NCBI GenBank assembly: GCA_003117195.1
Contig: BDSI01000172.1
Coordinates: forward strand, 124,001-188,000
Direction of reading: 5' to 3'
Source of the DNA: Eudorina sp. 2006-703-Eu-15
Taxonomy: Eukaryota > Chlorophyta > Chlorophyceae > Chlamydomonadales > Volvocaceae
Length of the DNA: 64,000 bases
Shown: in pieces, positions 36,115 through 47,596 of the stretch
Position numbering within the stretch: the first letter of the stretch is position 1
How the letters are laid out: each line of letters begins with the position of its first letter
The notes under the pieces: model-generated
What the model saw: the letters and a program-made list of their open reading frames with translations, nothing else
Told to the model about the DNA's origin: nothing
Database searches by the model: none
Made by a program: the position numbers and the translations under genes

Positions 36115-38937
36115 CCCGCATACCACGCTGCAACGGCAGTCACGTCGTCGGCATCCGACACACTCTAATGACACCATAACACAGGGCAACAAAGGCGAAA
36201 AATCTTCTGCGCTTCTCTGCATACATACATATATTAGCAGCTTTAGGCCTTTCATGGCATTTAAGCGCACTGCGACTGACCCTGGGTTCAAGAGGCCCGC
36301 AGGGGGCCTCTCGGGGCCGCAGTTGTGTTAGGTTCACGAACTGAGGGGGATTGTGTTCACGGGGCCCGCCCGCCCGCCCGTCCGCCGCCGCGACCCGGGT
36401 GCCGCGACCGCCGCCGCCAGGAAAACCCCCTTAGACGACAGGCGCGGAGGGCCCGCGACGCCGTAGCTGGCGCACCAAATACACCGCAACATACAATATT
36501 GACATGTCTACAACCAACCGATACAAAAACGTGTTGCCTGCTACTGCCGCGGCAATGTAGCATCGCGGCAATGTAGCATCGTGCGACACCAGCTTTCGGG
36601 CCTCAATGACGCTTTCTGGCAGCACGACACCGCGCCGTTGAGCACCGTCTACCCATATCCCCCAGCCACCGGCGATATGTACATCCGCGTAAATACCAAC
36701 CCCGCCGAGCATATGTCCGGCACACGCACATGCGCACATCCGCGGTGGTCCCCCGGATTAAGGGGTCGGGTGCCGCCGCGTACTGTCACACACAGACATA
36801 CACGCGAGTGTCATCATTCGCACATCCACTTTGCTGTACCGGGCCTTGGCCGGGGCCGTCCTCTTCCAGACGGCCTCCCTGTACGGCCCACACGCGCCGT
36901 CCTGACTGCACTCACAGCGAGCTACACCGTAGCCATCGCCGGCCCCGTGCAGCTCCCCGGGACGCCTACCCACCCACGTCAATCGGCGTCCCTCGACAGC
37001 ATCGCAAACCCGCATCAGCGGTGCCAGTAGCGGGAGCTTGAGCCTCATGTGTTAAGTCGGAAACGGCAGGCGTGACCTGCGGACAGCTCAGCAGGCCGCA
37101 TCGGGCGCAGCGCACACGGCCGGCCAACACCCCCAGCACCCAAGCGACGCCCCCACAGCGCTCGGGTTGCGTCTGCGACAGCTCGAGGCCGCGCCGACGT
37201 CCGCGTGCCATTCCTTCCCCCGCCCAGCCTGCGCGCTGTACTTCCCAAGGCAGCTCACTCCAAACGCGCAAAAAAAATCCGAATACCCGTTTTCTCGTCA
37301 AAAGACAACGACACGCCACGCACGACCGGTGACCCGGGTTTCCCGGACGGCAACGACTCGCGGCTCATTCCAACCAGCCACCGCATCTTGACCTGGCCGG
37401 TTACGACCGGGATACACGGGGTGCGGCCGTCGCATTTCGTCCGGCTGTACGGCGGGCACGCACTGGTTCCTCTCCACCCATCAACTCGCCCCGCGCACTT
37501 TGCGGTACCCATGACGGTAATGGGTTTTGTCATCGCCAGCGGCCGCGACCGCATCCAGCCGCAGAACGTCAGCAGAATACCCTGATCTGATTCACAACCG
37601 ATCAACTTCGCGGGCCCAACAAACACACAGCAAGGGGGCCCGCAAACAGCGGGCGTCAACTGGCCACGCGCCCCAGTGTTTTGGCAAAGGCCGCACGTTA
37701 TGTACAGCGACACATATGTACAGCAGCTATGTGAGCATCGAAGGGTGAACCAACGAACCAACGCGGTGGCATGTGCGCCCTGGCACACAAGATGTCAACG
37801 CCGGGTGCCCGCATCTGATGACGCCACTCGGCGGGCGGCGCCGCCACCCTGGAGCCCTGCCTCGAGGCGCTGAAAGGACATCGCAACTGAACCAAGACGG
37901 TCTCCCACGCACCTCGCTAAGCCGCACTAAGCCTTATGTATAACTTATTCTTGATGGCCTGAAACATGGCAAGTAAGCAACGCAACGCGGGACGCGCAAC
38001 GCGGACAGCATCCCGAGGCCGAATCGCCTGCGGGACCACCGCAGCCCAGCCAAGGCTCACAACCGTCACAGCCGCCGAACGTTACTACCGTACATATCTG
38101 TACGGAAGCTGTACGGTGATACAAAACATTGGAAACCCCCCGTCTCTCACCTGTCTACTTAACGACCAGGTAGACTCTTGAGCGGTTCAATGCAGGCAAC
38201 GCGCCAACGCGGAGAGCTGTGTCCAAGCTAAGCTGTGGTCCAACGACCACGAAACGATCCAACGGCCAACGATCCATCGACTGAGGAAAATTCCAAACCT
38301 CGTGCTTGGTCTTACGCGGCCGCGACTGAGTGGGGTTGCTATCCCATGCGACCTAATACATGTTAAAACCCGCAACTGCTGAGAGCCGAGTAGGTGCAGG
38401 ACCTAAGCGACAATAGGTTCAAGAAGTGTTCGGAGGCAAAGCTCTCGTGTTGCAACACAAAAGCGGCACAAAAGCGGCACACAGCATCGACAACACTTGC
38501 GGAGACACCAACCTGCGAAGACGAAGAGGGGACTGGGTGACGAAAGCTGCGCTTCGTCCCCTTGCCGTCGCATGAAGGCAGCCGCCCGGCACGCCGCGCA
38601 AGCCGCACCCGCCACGGCCTGCCGACTCTTGCCCACCGCGCGTGCCACCAAGTGAATCCCAGCCAACCCCGCGAAATGCATGCAGTGCTTCCCGTTACTA
38701 GTGCACAGAACAATACCTCCCATACCCGCTTTGTTGCCTCGTCGTATGTACAGCCCTCCAGCCAGCCGCTGCCCCAAAACGCATCCGCCGACGCGTCAGC
38801 TGCCCTTGCAGTGCATGCATGCACAAGCAGCAGCCAGCGGTGCCGGTGGGGCCGTAGCCCTCCCTGACTTAGGCGCCTGCAGACCGCACGAGCAGCACAG
38901 GACCCGGAGCCAAGCCCCAAGCCCCGGATATATATGT

Positions 38938-38942
38938 TTACA
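38938..38942 (-). terminator. possible TGTAA poly(A) signal of the RWP-RK gene
   Basis: TGTAA on the - strand about 615 bp past the stop at 39557. The distance is acceptable for an algal 3' untranslated region, but it is a 5-base match. Confidence 0.3.
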
Positions 38943-39556
38943 CCCCACATGCATTCATACCTCACATGCATTTATCGACCGCTCATGGCCAATGCCCCAG
39001 CCGAGGAGCAGACCTGGCACGACATCGCGAGCTGACGACTCCCTGCCAGCCACCCAGGTTTGCGAAAGCAAGGAAGGCGTGGAAGCAACCGTACCGCTTG
39101 CAGCAGACGCAGGCGGAAGATCAGCCGTCGCTGACCAGCCCTTACTCAGGTATCAGCCGACAACCGGCTGCGGAGCAGGCGCCGGGAGCCACCCGCGGAC
39201 AAACCCAGCCGGCCGTTCATATGCCATAGCAGCACCATTCTGTGCTGCTGCCGTCGCCGTCGCAGTGCATTGCCAGTGGCTACTGAATACTCCATGTGTG
39301 GGCCTCTGCCGAGACCCAAATCGGCATATGTCGGGACCCATCCCACCCCGCCCTACCCGAGGAGCAAAAGGGCTGCAATACCCGAATATCAACCCCTCTG
39401 ATCCGACAGCGCATCCGTAAGCCGATCAGCGGTATGATCTCGCCTCGGCACGTTTGCCGCCCTGGTGTGCAGCAGCGTCGTACGATGTGCGCTGACGGGC
39501 CGTGGTGCGCGGTAAGGAGCTAAGTGGCTCGCCCGGCGAAGGTGGCGGAGAGCGTT

Positions 39557-42500
39557 TCATTCCAGCAGCCAGTCCAGGCTGGCCAGGATGGCACCTGATG
39601 TGCCGCCGCCACCATCAGCACCGACGCCGCCGCCGGCCTGATTGCCGCCATTGATTTCAGCACCCGCGGCGGCGCCGCTGCCGCAGCCGGCAGCTTGGTT
39701 GGCAGCGGCAACTGCAGCGCCGGCGGCAGTAGCCGCAGTGGGGCTGCTGGCATCAAACGAAAAGGATGAGAAGGCGGAGAACGAAGCCCAAGTTTCCAGC
39801 ACCCTGCCGGAGTTGATTGGCGGCAGATGCGGCAGCGGCTGCTGCGGATGCTGCTGTTGGGTCTGATGCGGCGGCAGCGGCGGCAATGGCGGCAGCGGCC
39901 CGAAAGGCTGCTGCCGCGCGCCCGCCAACGACGGGACGCCCTCAGCTTTCTCCCGGGTGCCATTGAACATGGCCCACTGGTTGAGCCAGGCGTCGCCGCC
40001 GCCGTCGCGGCCGGGCCAGCTGCCACTGCCGACAGTGCCAGAGGCGGTGCTGCCCGAGACATAGGCCGTCGCATCGGCTGAGTATCCTGGTGGAGGAAAC
40101 GGACCTTGCGCCCAGCCATTCAGGGCCGGAGACGCAGTACGGTACGGCACGCCGGTCGTGACGGCGCGGCCGGCCATTGACGGACCCGCTGTTCGGCCCG
40201 TAGGCAGGGACATGGCGGGACCGGCAGGATGCGCAGGCGCGGTGGCAGCGGCGGCGATACCGCCGCCGCCGCCACCCTCGCTGCCGCCGGCGCTGCTCTG
40301 TTTCTCGCCGCCGGCACCGCCGCTGGCGTCGGCGCCGCCACCGCCGCCGCCGCCGCCACCGCTGCTGGCTCCGACACCAGGGCTGCTGTCCTCCCTAGCA
40401 TCGCCGACGGCGCCGCCGCTGCTACAGCTCACGCGATTGTCGACGCCGAGCGACGTCTCCGTCGCAGCCGCGGCCGCCGAGGCAGCGCCGGCCACGACGA
40501 TACCCAGCTCCCCGGGGGCGCTGTGCCGCGTCGCCGGGGCGGCGGGACCCGGGCCGTCCATGCCGAACTGCATGCTGCTGTGTGCGATGCCCACGTCGTG
40601 CACCCCCAGCGGCGGCGACATTGCCGGGGACGACCCCCGGGTGCCTCCTCCCTGGACCCCCGCCAGCATGTACGACTGCTGTTGCTGCTGCTGGTGGTGG
40701 TGTGGCAGCAAGGCCATTGGGTCCAAGCTCTCCGATCTGTCCTGCTTGAGCACCCGCGAAGGTGATGCGTCGGAGGGCAGCCGCGGCAGCGGCGGCATCT
40801 GGCCGCCAGCAGCTGCAGCGGCAGCGGCAGCGGCGCCGCCACCCAAGTGCGCCCGGGGCATGTGGTCCCCTTGCTGCTGCTGCTGCTGTTGCTGCTGCTG
40901 GCCGCTGTGGCCAGTGGGCCGCTGCGGCGGTTGCTGATGGTGCTGCTGCTGCTGCTGCTGCTGCTGCATCACCATGTTCATGCACGCCTGGCGCTGCTGC
41001 GCTTGCGCCTGCTGCTGGGACTGCCGCTGCTGCATTTGCATTTGCATCTGCTGCTGCAGCATCCTTGCGCCCGAATCCTGACCCCGCGGGGCCTCCTGCC
41101 GCAGCTCTGACTCCACCGGCATCGCCATCGGGCGAGCAGCCGACCGCGCGGTGGCACCGCCCAGCTCCGCCGCCAAGCCAAACCACGTCGGCGCCAGCGG
41201 TGTCGGACCGACGGATCCCACATCCAGGCGTGCCTCGAAGCGGAACGTCGCGTGGGCGCCCTCGCCGGGGCCACCAACCGCCAGGGAGGGACCCCCCGTG
41301 GAGCTGTGACGCGGGGGGACGACGCCAGCCAGCGATTGCGACTGCGACTGCATGAGCTGCGAGCCGTCGGCGGAGTGGAACCGCCCACGGACGCCCTCAG
41401 CGGGGGTGCCCGGCGTCGCCGAGCTGGCGCCGTACATGCCGCCAATGCCGCCGCTACAGCTGCTGCTGCCGCCGCCGCCGGCACCTCCCAGACCGGTAGC
41501 TCCGCCGGTGTACGGGTAGACTGGCGGCGGCGCGGAGGCCTGGGGGGAACGGGACAGTCGCGCGGCGGCGCTTGAGGTCAAAACCCAAGAAAACAACACT
41601 CGAGAAGCGAGCAACCTGGCAAGGGTGCACCCGAATACCGTCACCTCAAGTCATACGACGGAGACGGGGCAACTTCCAACGCCGGTCCGGCGGTCTGGCG
41701 GTACGACGGGCGCTCGTACCGCGCCTGAGACCTCACCTGACGTGGCAGTTGCCCCCCTGCGGCCAGAGTCTGCGGGTCACTAGTTGAAGAGCAGCGGGGC
41801 GGCGGGCAGCTCGTGTTGACGACGCCGTGCGACAACGGCATGCTGCCGGGCTTCATGGCTGCCGCCGCCGCCGCCGCGGCGGCGGCGCCATCGGGCACTG
41901 GTCCGACGGCGGCGCCGGCAAATGGCGCGAAGCTGCTGACCACACCGAGTGCGCCCTGGGGCATTTGAGGGGCGGGATACTGCGCCTGTGGCGGTAGCGG
42001 TGGTACTGCAGGCCCCATAAGGAAGCCGTCGCTGACGCCGCCGCCGCTGACGCTGCCCGCGGAGTTGGGGCCCAGCATGGCTGCCGCTGACGCGTCGGCG
42101 GCAGCACCGTCGACGCCGCGATTAGACGGCGGGGAGGCGCTCTGCGGCTGTGCGGCTCGCGGCATGTCGTACATCCCTGCGGTGGCCTGCGGTGGCGGCG
42201 GCGCAGACTGCAGTGACGCCGCCGACGCCGCCGGCGGCGGCGCCGGCCACATGCATCCCGTGGAGCTCGAGTGCCGCATGCCGGCGTTGCCAGCGTTGGG
42301 GCCGCCGCCGCCGCCGCCGTCAGCGAGGGCAAAAACGCCGTCCATTGAAACAGCCTGCTGGCGGCTCCAGCCGGCCGCCATGCCGGGCATCGGCTGTACG
42401 GCACCATTCGTCTCGTCCGTGATGCCGTAGCTCGGCCGGCGCGCCGCCGCCAGCTGCAGCTGTTCCCACAGCATCATCTGCTGCTGCTGGGCCTGGAGCT

Positions 42501-44600
42501 GCTGCTGCGTCGGCATGTGCGTGTGAGCCGCCTGATGGCCATGGCTGTGTGGCACATGAAAGGAGTTCTGCGGGGCCCCGCCGCCGGCAGCTCCGGGCGC
42601 TGGCCCCGGCTGCATCGAGGCAGCCGGCCCCGCCGCGGCTGCAACGGTGGGCGCGAAGGACACCGCGGTGGCGCCTGGCGCCGGCGGCCTCTCCGACGGC
42701 AGCATCGGTAGCGCCGCCGCTCCCGATAGCGACACCGCCCGGCTAGCCAGCCCAACGCTGCCGCTGTAGCTGCTACCGCCGCCGCCGCTGCCAATGCCAG
42801 GCGCCACAGCCGGACCGCTGTCGCCGTAGGGGAGCAGGTCGTTGCTGGACGCCCCGAAGGCGAAGCTGCCGCCAACACCGCCGCCGAACGTCATCCGATC
42901 GTTGGACAGCCGATGTGAGGTACCGCTGCCGCCGCCCACAGAGCCCCCGGCCGCCCAGGAGAACGCCATCCGCGCGTCGCCGCCGCCGCCGCCGCCAAGC
43001 GCGGCAGCACCGCCACTCGAGACATGCGCCGTTGTGAAGAGGGACGACGAGGGCGCCGCGGGCCCTGACAGGGTAAAATGGGGGCCGGAGCCAGCGGACG
43101 GGCCCATAAGGGGCAGCCCCAGACGCTGCGGTGCGTCTCCGCCGGCGCCGGGGCCTGCATAGCCGCCGTGGTTCTGTTCCGCAAACCCGGCCATCTGGCG
43201 GCGTTTGCGGGCGGCCGCCGAGGCGGAGGCGTGGATGTGCTTGGTCTTGTGGTAGTACTGCGGGGCGCGGGGCGCAAGGCGCGGGGGCGTGACCCGACGT
43301 CAAGCGGACAAGTATTGCTCTCATCGCAGGCACTTCACCCTAGGTTTCCTCCTAGGGGCGCGTCGCGTCGGCCCCCACAGCGTCTGGACAGCCGAGGAGT
43401 CAGAGCACTCGGGGACGCAACATGCGGCAGACCAGGCCGGCGTCCCTCGTTCCCTCTTCCCAGCTTCACACCGCATCCAAAGTCTCTTCTGCCGTGCGAG
43501 ATGGCTACAGGGCCGGCGAGCTCGCTCTTTTCCCGGACATGTGGACGAGGCACAGCCGGTCCGCCCTGCCCTGCGGATACTCGTCCCACACCGCCGCCGC
43601 ACCACCTGCCTTGAGTTTGTACTTGGCCTGGCGGATCTCATCCAGTCGGGGATCGATGGTGTGATCTGGGTTGGAGCGTACGGCAGAGATCTCGCTCACG
43701 ATCTGCTGCAGGATCCTCTGCGGGTCGTCGGCGGCGAGGGGACAGATGATGAATACTGGTAAGGAGATGATGAATATTGGTAAGCTACGCAACGCGGCGT
43801 AGGTGAGAGCAGAAGAAAGGGCCACAACATGCGTCGTCATGAGTTCAAGTGCGGTGGCCCCGGCACTCGCGCTATAACGCCACAATGGAACCCCGACTCT
43901 GGCACCAGCCCTCGGCGTCACAAGCTTGCTTGCCGCCCACTCGGCTAAGCTAGGACATGGAATTACGAGCTGATGGTCAGACCGTTACAAGTGCTCAAGC
44001 CCGTGTGGGTGCCGTACGCAGTCGTGTTCAGCGGTTGACGCGTCGACGCTTGCCGCTGGTACGCGAAGTCCTGAGCCCTTGTCTATGCCCGCAACGCTCC
44101 CACCTCCCAACGGGCCCAGGGTCTTCATTCCCGCACCTGCTTATCTGCAAACTTCATATTCTTGTCGTTGCGGATGGTCTCCTGCCAACGGCAGCGCAGC
44201 GCAAGGCAGCGCGTGGGGCGGGGAACAGAGTTGGCTCGTATACATAATAAAATGTATTGTATGCACGAGCTGCTATCTTGAATCTCTGCACACATCTGCG
44301 CATTTCTATGCCCCTTGCCAAGCAGTCCCACCGCCCGACAGCTCAGCACTTCGCGATTACCAGCGCCGAAAGCCGACCAGCAACGCCAGCCAGCCCCAAA
44401 ACCCGAACGCAAACCCGCCCTGCTCCACTCCGTCGGACCTCCCCGTGTCTCCCCCGCAGCAGTCGCACCTGCAGGTTGCTGAGGCTGGACAGCTTGCGGT
44501 GCGGCCAGCGGAGCACGTTGTGGGCGCGGCAGCTTCGCTTCAGCCGAGAGAGGCTAACGTTGAGGCTGCGAGCCGCCTCCTTGCTGGGCAAGTGGTACAC
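39557..44600 (-). CDS. RWP-RK domain transcription factor (5' end missing)
   Basis: Seen exons: 44600-44469, 43717-43592, 43257-41737 and 41539-39557. The first encodes VYHLPSKEAARSLNV, then LKRSCRAHNVLRWPHRKL, a clear RWP-RK DNA-binding domain. It joins in phase 0 to RILQQIVSEI and a charged helix. The third exon opens with YYHKTKHIHASASAAARKRR, then runs into ~1150 residues of Gly/Ala/Ser/Gln-rich sequence with several CAG-coded Gln and His/Gln runs, ending LASLDWLLE. Known: RWP-RK factors control nitrogen responses and sexual differentiation in green algae. The 43717 to 43257 junction is inferred: a GTGTGG donor in phase 0, with no poly(A) signal between. If wrong, the frame stops at 43505 and the low-complexity protein is a separate gene. 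Exons before 44600 were not found; the in-frame stop upstream shows they must exist. No claim is made as to which RWP-RK paralogue this is. Confidence 0.75.
40678..41075 (-). repeat. CAG-rich poly-Gln coding tracts
   Basis: Clusters of CTG on the + strand (near 40678-40700, 40871-40905, 40937-40968 and 41000-41065) are read as CAG on the - strand and encode Gln and Gln/Met/His runs of the RWP-RK protein. Confidence 0.85.
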
Positions 44601-45279
44601 CTGGGGACGGGTGGTCGGGACCAAACAGAGACGATCGCGATGGTTGTCGCGACAAACATCCAAAACTGTCAGCAGGGATGGCGGAGGGCGATGTCGTGTG
44701 ATGTGGCGATGTTTGCGGACGTTGTGTCGAAGAGGGTCAGGCAGATCTAGAGGAGGGTATCATAGGATTGCACGACGGTCGCATGCAAAAGCTTCCGGGG
44801 CAAATAACCCGGAATAACGCGCCGTCAAGCTGAACATGTGAGTTGTACCGAAACTGTCGTAGACACAGGCCAGGCGGGTTTCGGAGGTCGGCTGGCTCGG
44901 TTTGGAGGTGGAAACGGCATCCGGGACTAAGACAAGCCAACAACGACCAGTGTATCATGCGCACCGGCTACCCCGGCACACATACTGGGCAAATTAGCCC
45001 GTTCCACACAACCACAAACACAGCTCTTGGGTCAAGTCCAGTGCCAACCAACATGGGCTTAACCGGAAGGCACGCCTCCCAATGGAGCCCTCAAGCCCAG
45101 CAGAAAAGCACACCGCATCCAACTGGCTCAGCGACGGACACGTGTACCCCGTCCGGAACCCGCAAACGCAGTACTCCTATAAACGCTGCAATCTGTACCT
45201 TACCATGCACGTTTTGATTTATTGTACAATTGTACAAATATTACAGCGATGACTTGAGTTGTACTTTACCCAGACCAGT
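44601..45279. other. probable intron or leader of the RWP-RK gene
   Basis: No exon could be joined to the RWP-RK exon at 44600 in the right phase. The CCCGTCCCCAG before 44600 is a good acceptor, so this stretch is most likely intronic, perhaps with a short unrecognised exon. Confidence 0.4.
45241..45245 (-). terminator. TGTAA poly(A)-like signal
   Basis: TGTAA on the - strand 35 bp beyond the stop codon of the small frame ending at 45280. This argues for a separate short gene rather than an early exon of the RWP-RK gene. Confidence 0.3.
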
Positions 45280-45633
45280 TTAGGTTGCGGGGGCTACCAA
45301 GGTATGTTGAACAAAAGAAGAATACCCAAAACGGTTCACCCGACTTACAGATTGCAGCTCTGGAAGACTAAGTGCGTCGTCCAGGTTCTCATTGCCAGGC
45401 TCCGCATCATCGTCATCGCTGTGTGACTGGTCCCGAACATCGTTGAGGAGGTGCAGGCCTGCGCTGCCAACTGACGGTCCCCGGCTGGCTTTTAGAGGTG
45501 CTTGTCTGACAGGAATATCGCACAAAGCAGAGGCCGCGGTGGTTGACCCCCCGAGGCTGTGTCGTCGGCCGTCGACAGCTGCCGCGGAGCAAGCGAATGT
45601 TTGCTCCCTGCTCGGCATCCCCCATCCCTCCAT
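45280..45633 (-). CDS. small uncharacterised ORF
   Basis: An ATG at 45631-45633 opens 117 codons with Ser/Ala/Asp content unlike random frames (SHSDDDDAEPGNENLDD, LSLPELQS), and TGTAA follows the stop by 35 bp. Alternatively, the GTAAGT at 45347 is a donor and this is a 5' exon of the RWP-RK gene, but the phase then does not fit the exon at 44600 without another exon between. No family is recognised. Confidence 0.3.
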   Translation of the reverse strand: MEGWGMPSREQTFACSAAAVDGRRHSLGGSTTAASALCDIPVRQAPLKASRGPSVGSAGLHLLNDVRDQSHSDDDDAEPGNENLDDALSLPELQSVSRVNRFGYSSFVQHTLVAPAT

Positions 45634-46396
45634 TGAAAAAATCCAGATTTATCTGTACAAATGCAGGGCAATGGTGTACGTTTAATGCTCTTGTTGGCCT
45701 GCCGCGGCCCAGTTAGACACCTGATAGAGTCGTTGGGCAGGCGACAAGTCACACCTGAGCAGTCAGAGCATACGCTGCTGCCCAGCTGTGTGTAGGAACT
45801 AAGAAGTAGTCGTGCTTTTGTCAGAGGTTGTATTTCTCGACTGCGTGCCGTGACGGCAAGCGTTGCAAAGCAGCGCTGGCCCACTTGAAATGCAGGTGTT
45901 CTAGAGCAAAAGAGCGCAGCGTTGGGTTGAAGCACACCCGAGTTCCGAAAATGCTATGAAAGAAGCTGCGGCTCAACCGTTACACGGGAAGCTTAAGCAG
46001 ATGTTGGTGATGCAGGACTCTGTGCGCAATGGTCTAGTTACGCAGATTGTATGTACACATCCGAGTATACGCCCGAAGTTCAATTTCGCAGCCAGCAAAA
46101 TGCGTAGCGTGCGCCGCCGTACACATTGGGAAGTTCCCAATCAACTGATTAAGAGCCTGTACTGCTTAAAGCACAGCAGCCAGCCTGATGTATGGCAGCG
46201 CATGCATGCAATCACGGTGATCGGTAGAACGCGTGCATGTGCATTCATGGCCCTGCGCTATCGAACGCGACAACTGCGTTTGTCAGAGAGCAGGCTTCGT
46301 AACTCGTCTCATCTTACAATAGGACTCTTGTTTGGATCTAATAGTGCATCTGTTACTTCGCTGCGTCCACACTCGTCCGTCGCCGCATCGGCACCT
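45634..46396. other. intergenic region, no supported gene
   Basis: Open frames here include the in-frame upstream extension of the DUF3228 first exon (from 45956), which lacks any conserved feature and is probably leader. The promoter of the DUF3228 gene should lie here. Confidence 0.4.
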
Positions 46397-47596
46397 ATGT
46401 CAGCACCTATGAGCAGCCTTACCACGAAGACCTTCTTTCTGGATAATTTCGCGCAACGACAATGGGATGATCCTAACTACGGTGGCACCCGAATCTCACA
46501 CGACAAGGCGGCCTTCGTGAAGCGCATCCAGGACGAGTTTGACAAAGTAAGATCTTGTGGTAGGCCCATGCATCTGGTTATTGACGACGTGTATCGAGCA
46601 ATACCAAACGTCAGAAATCAGAGGGAATGAATCTTCTGATCTCCAGTTCCGCCGGGGTTGACCTCGGTGGTGCGGGGGGTACTCGGTGATGGGGTGGCAG
46701 ACGCGTGAAGGGGTGAATGAACTCACCAAGTTCCCGTCAACCATCACAATTCAGTAACCAGGCTGTGGAGAGTGCAGTATTCCATTAGCACGGCCCTTGC
46801 CTGCCCAACCCTCAGGGTGCTCCGCTGCATGACGGCTACGCGCCGTTCTGCAAACACATATTTGTGCCGAACTTTGTGGGCTCTAAGCTGGGGGCGTTGG
46901 AAATTACTGCTGCTAACCGGAGCAAGCTGCAATCGGGCTACACGAAGCGGCGACCGGAGGAGCTTGCGGTGCTGACTCGGTGCGACACGAGGCAAACCGC
47001 GTCGTCACGCAAACAAATGACCTGCGTTGTACCACCGCGCCATCGACTCTCCAGCATCCCGCCTGCATCCTCTCCCTGAATCATCGCCAATGCCATTGTC
47101 ATCATCGCCGTATTGACAGAAGCAGGAGCAGCGTCATCTTGCCCATGGCAATCACATACAGACACAGACACGTGCAATCTAGATCGCAATCTGTGTCTCT
47201 GAACTTCTCGCTTGCATTCACATGGCCCAAACCCTCCTTCGTCCCTTCCACTTCCATTCCAGATGGTTCTCCGCCTCCGATGTAGAGGTACCGGATGCCA
47301 AGTTCTTGGACATCATCTTGTACTCGCGAGAGCAGCTGGTCAAGGAGTACGCAGCCATGCCCACCAAGGGCAGCGAGGGCGACCTGCCGGACGCTCCCTG
47401 GGGCATCATCAGCATCAAGGCGCAGGATGAGCCGTACGAGACACCCATGCAACCCATAACCATGCTACGGAACGCGCTTGGGCGGGAAGAGGGGGGCAGC
47501 GGCGTGCCGCTAGACAGGGCCGCGTACGAGAAGTCGGTGGCGTACTGGGAAACCCACGCGACGATCGTGGAGGGCGCCCGACCCAACGGCGAGTGA
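46397..47596 (+). CDS. DUF3228 family protein
   Basis: Three exons, 46397-46546, 46816-46979 and 47263-47596, join in perfect phase (GTAAGA and GTGCGA donors; CCCTCAG and TTCCAG acceptors) to give 215 residues, the usual length of the family. Seen: FFLDNFAQRQWDDPNYGGTR, DGYAPFCKHIFVPNFVG, GALEIT, LQSGY, PEELAVLTRWF, LDIILYSREQLVKEY, WGIISIKAQD and MLRNALGREEGGSGVPL. Known: DUF3228 is conserved from bacteria to plants and has no established function. The start is one of two close ATGs (46397 or 46409); the longer is given. No targeting signal is evident. TGTAA follows the stop at 47763. All conserved blocks are present, so the gene looks intact. Confidence 0.93.

Noticed and set aside
39557..44600. 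Naming the RWP-RK gene as NIT2 or MID
   Set aside because: The domain identifies the family only; nothing visible supports a particular paralogue.
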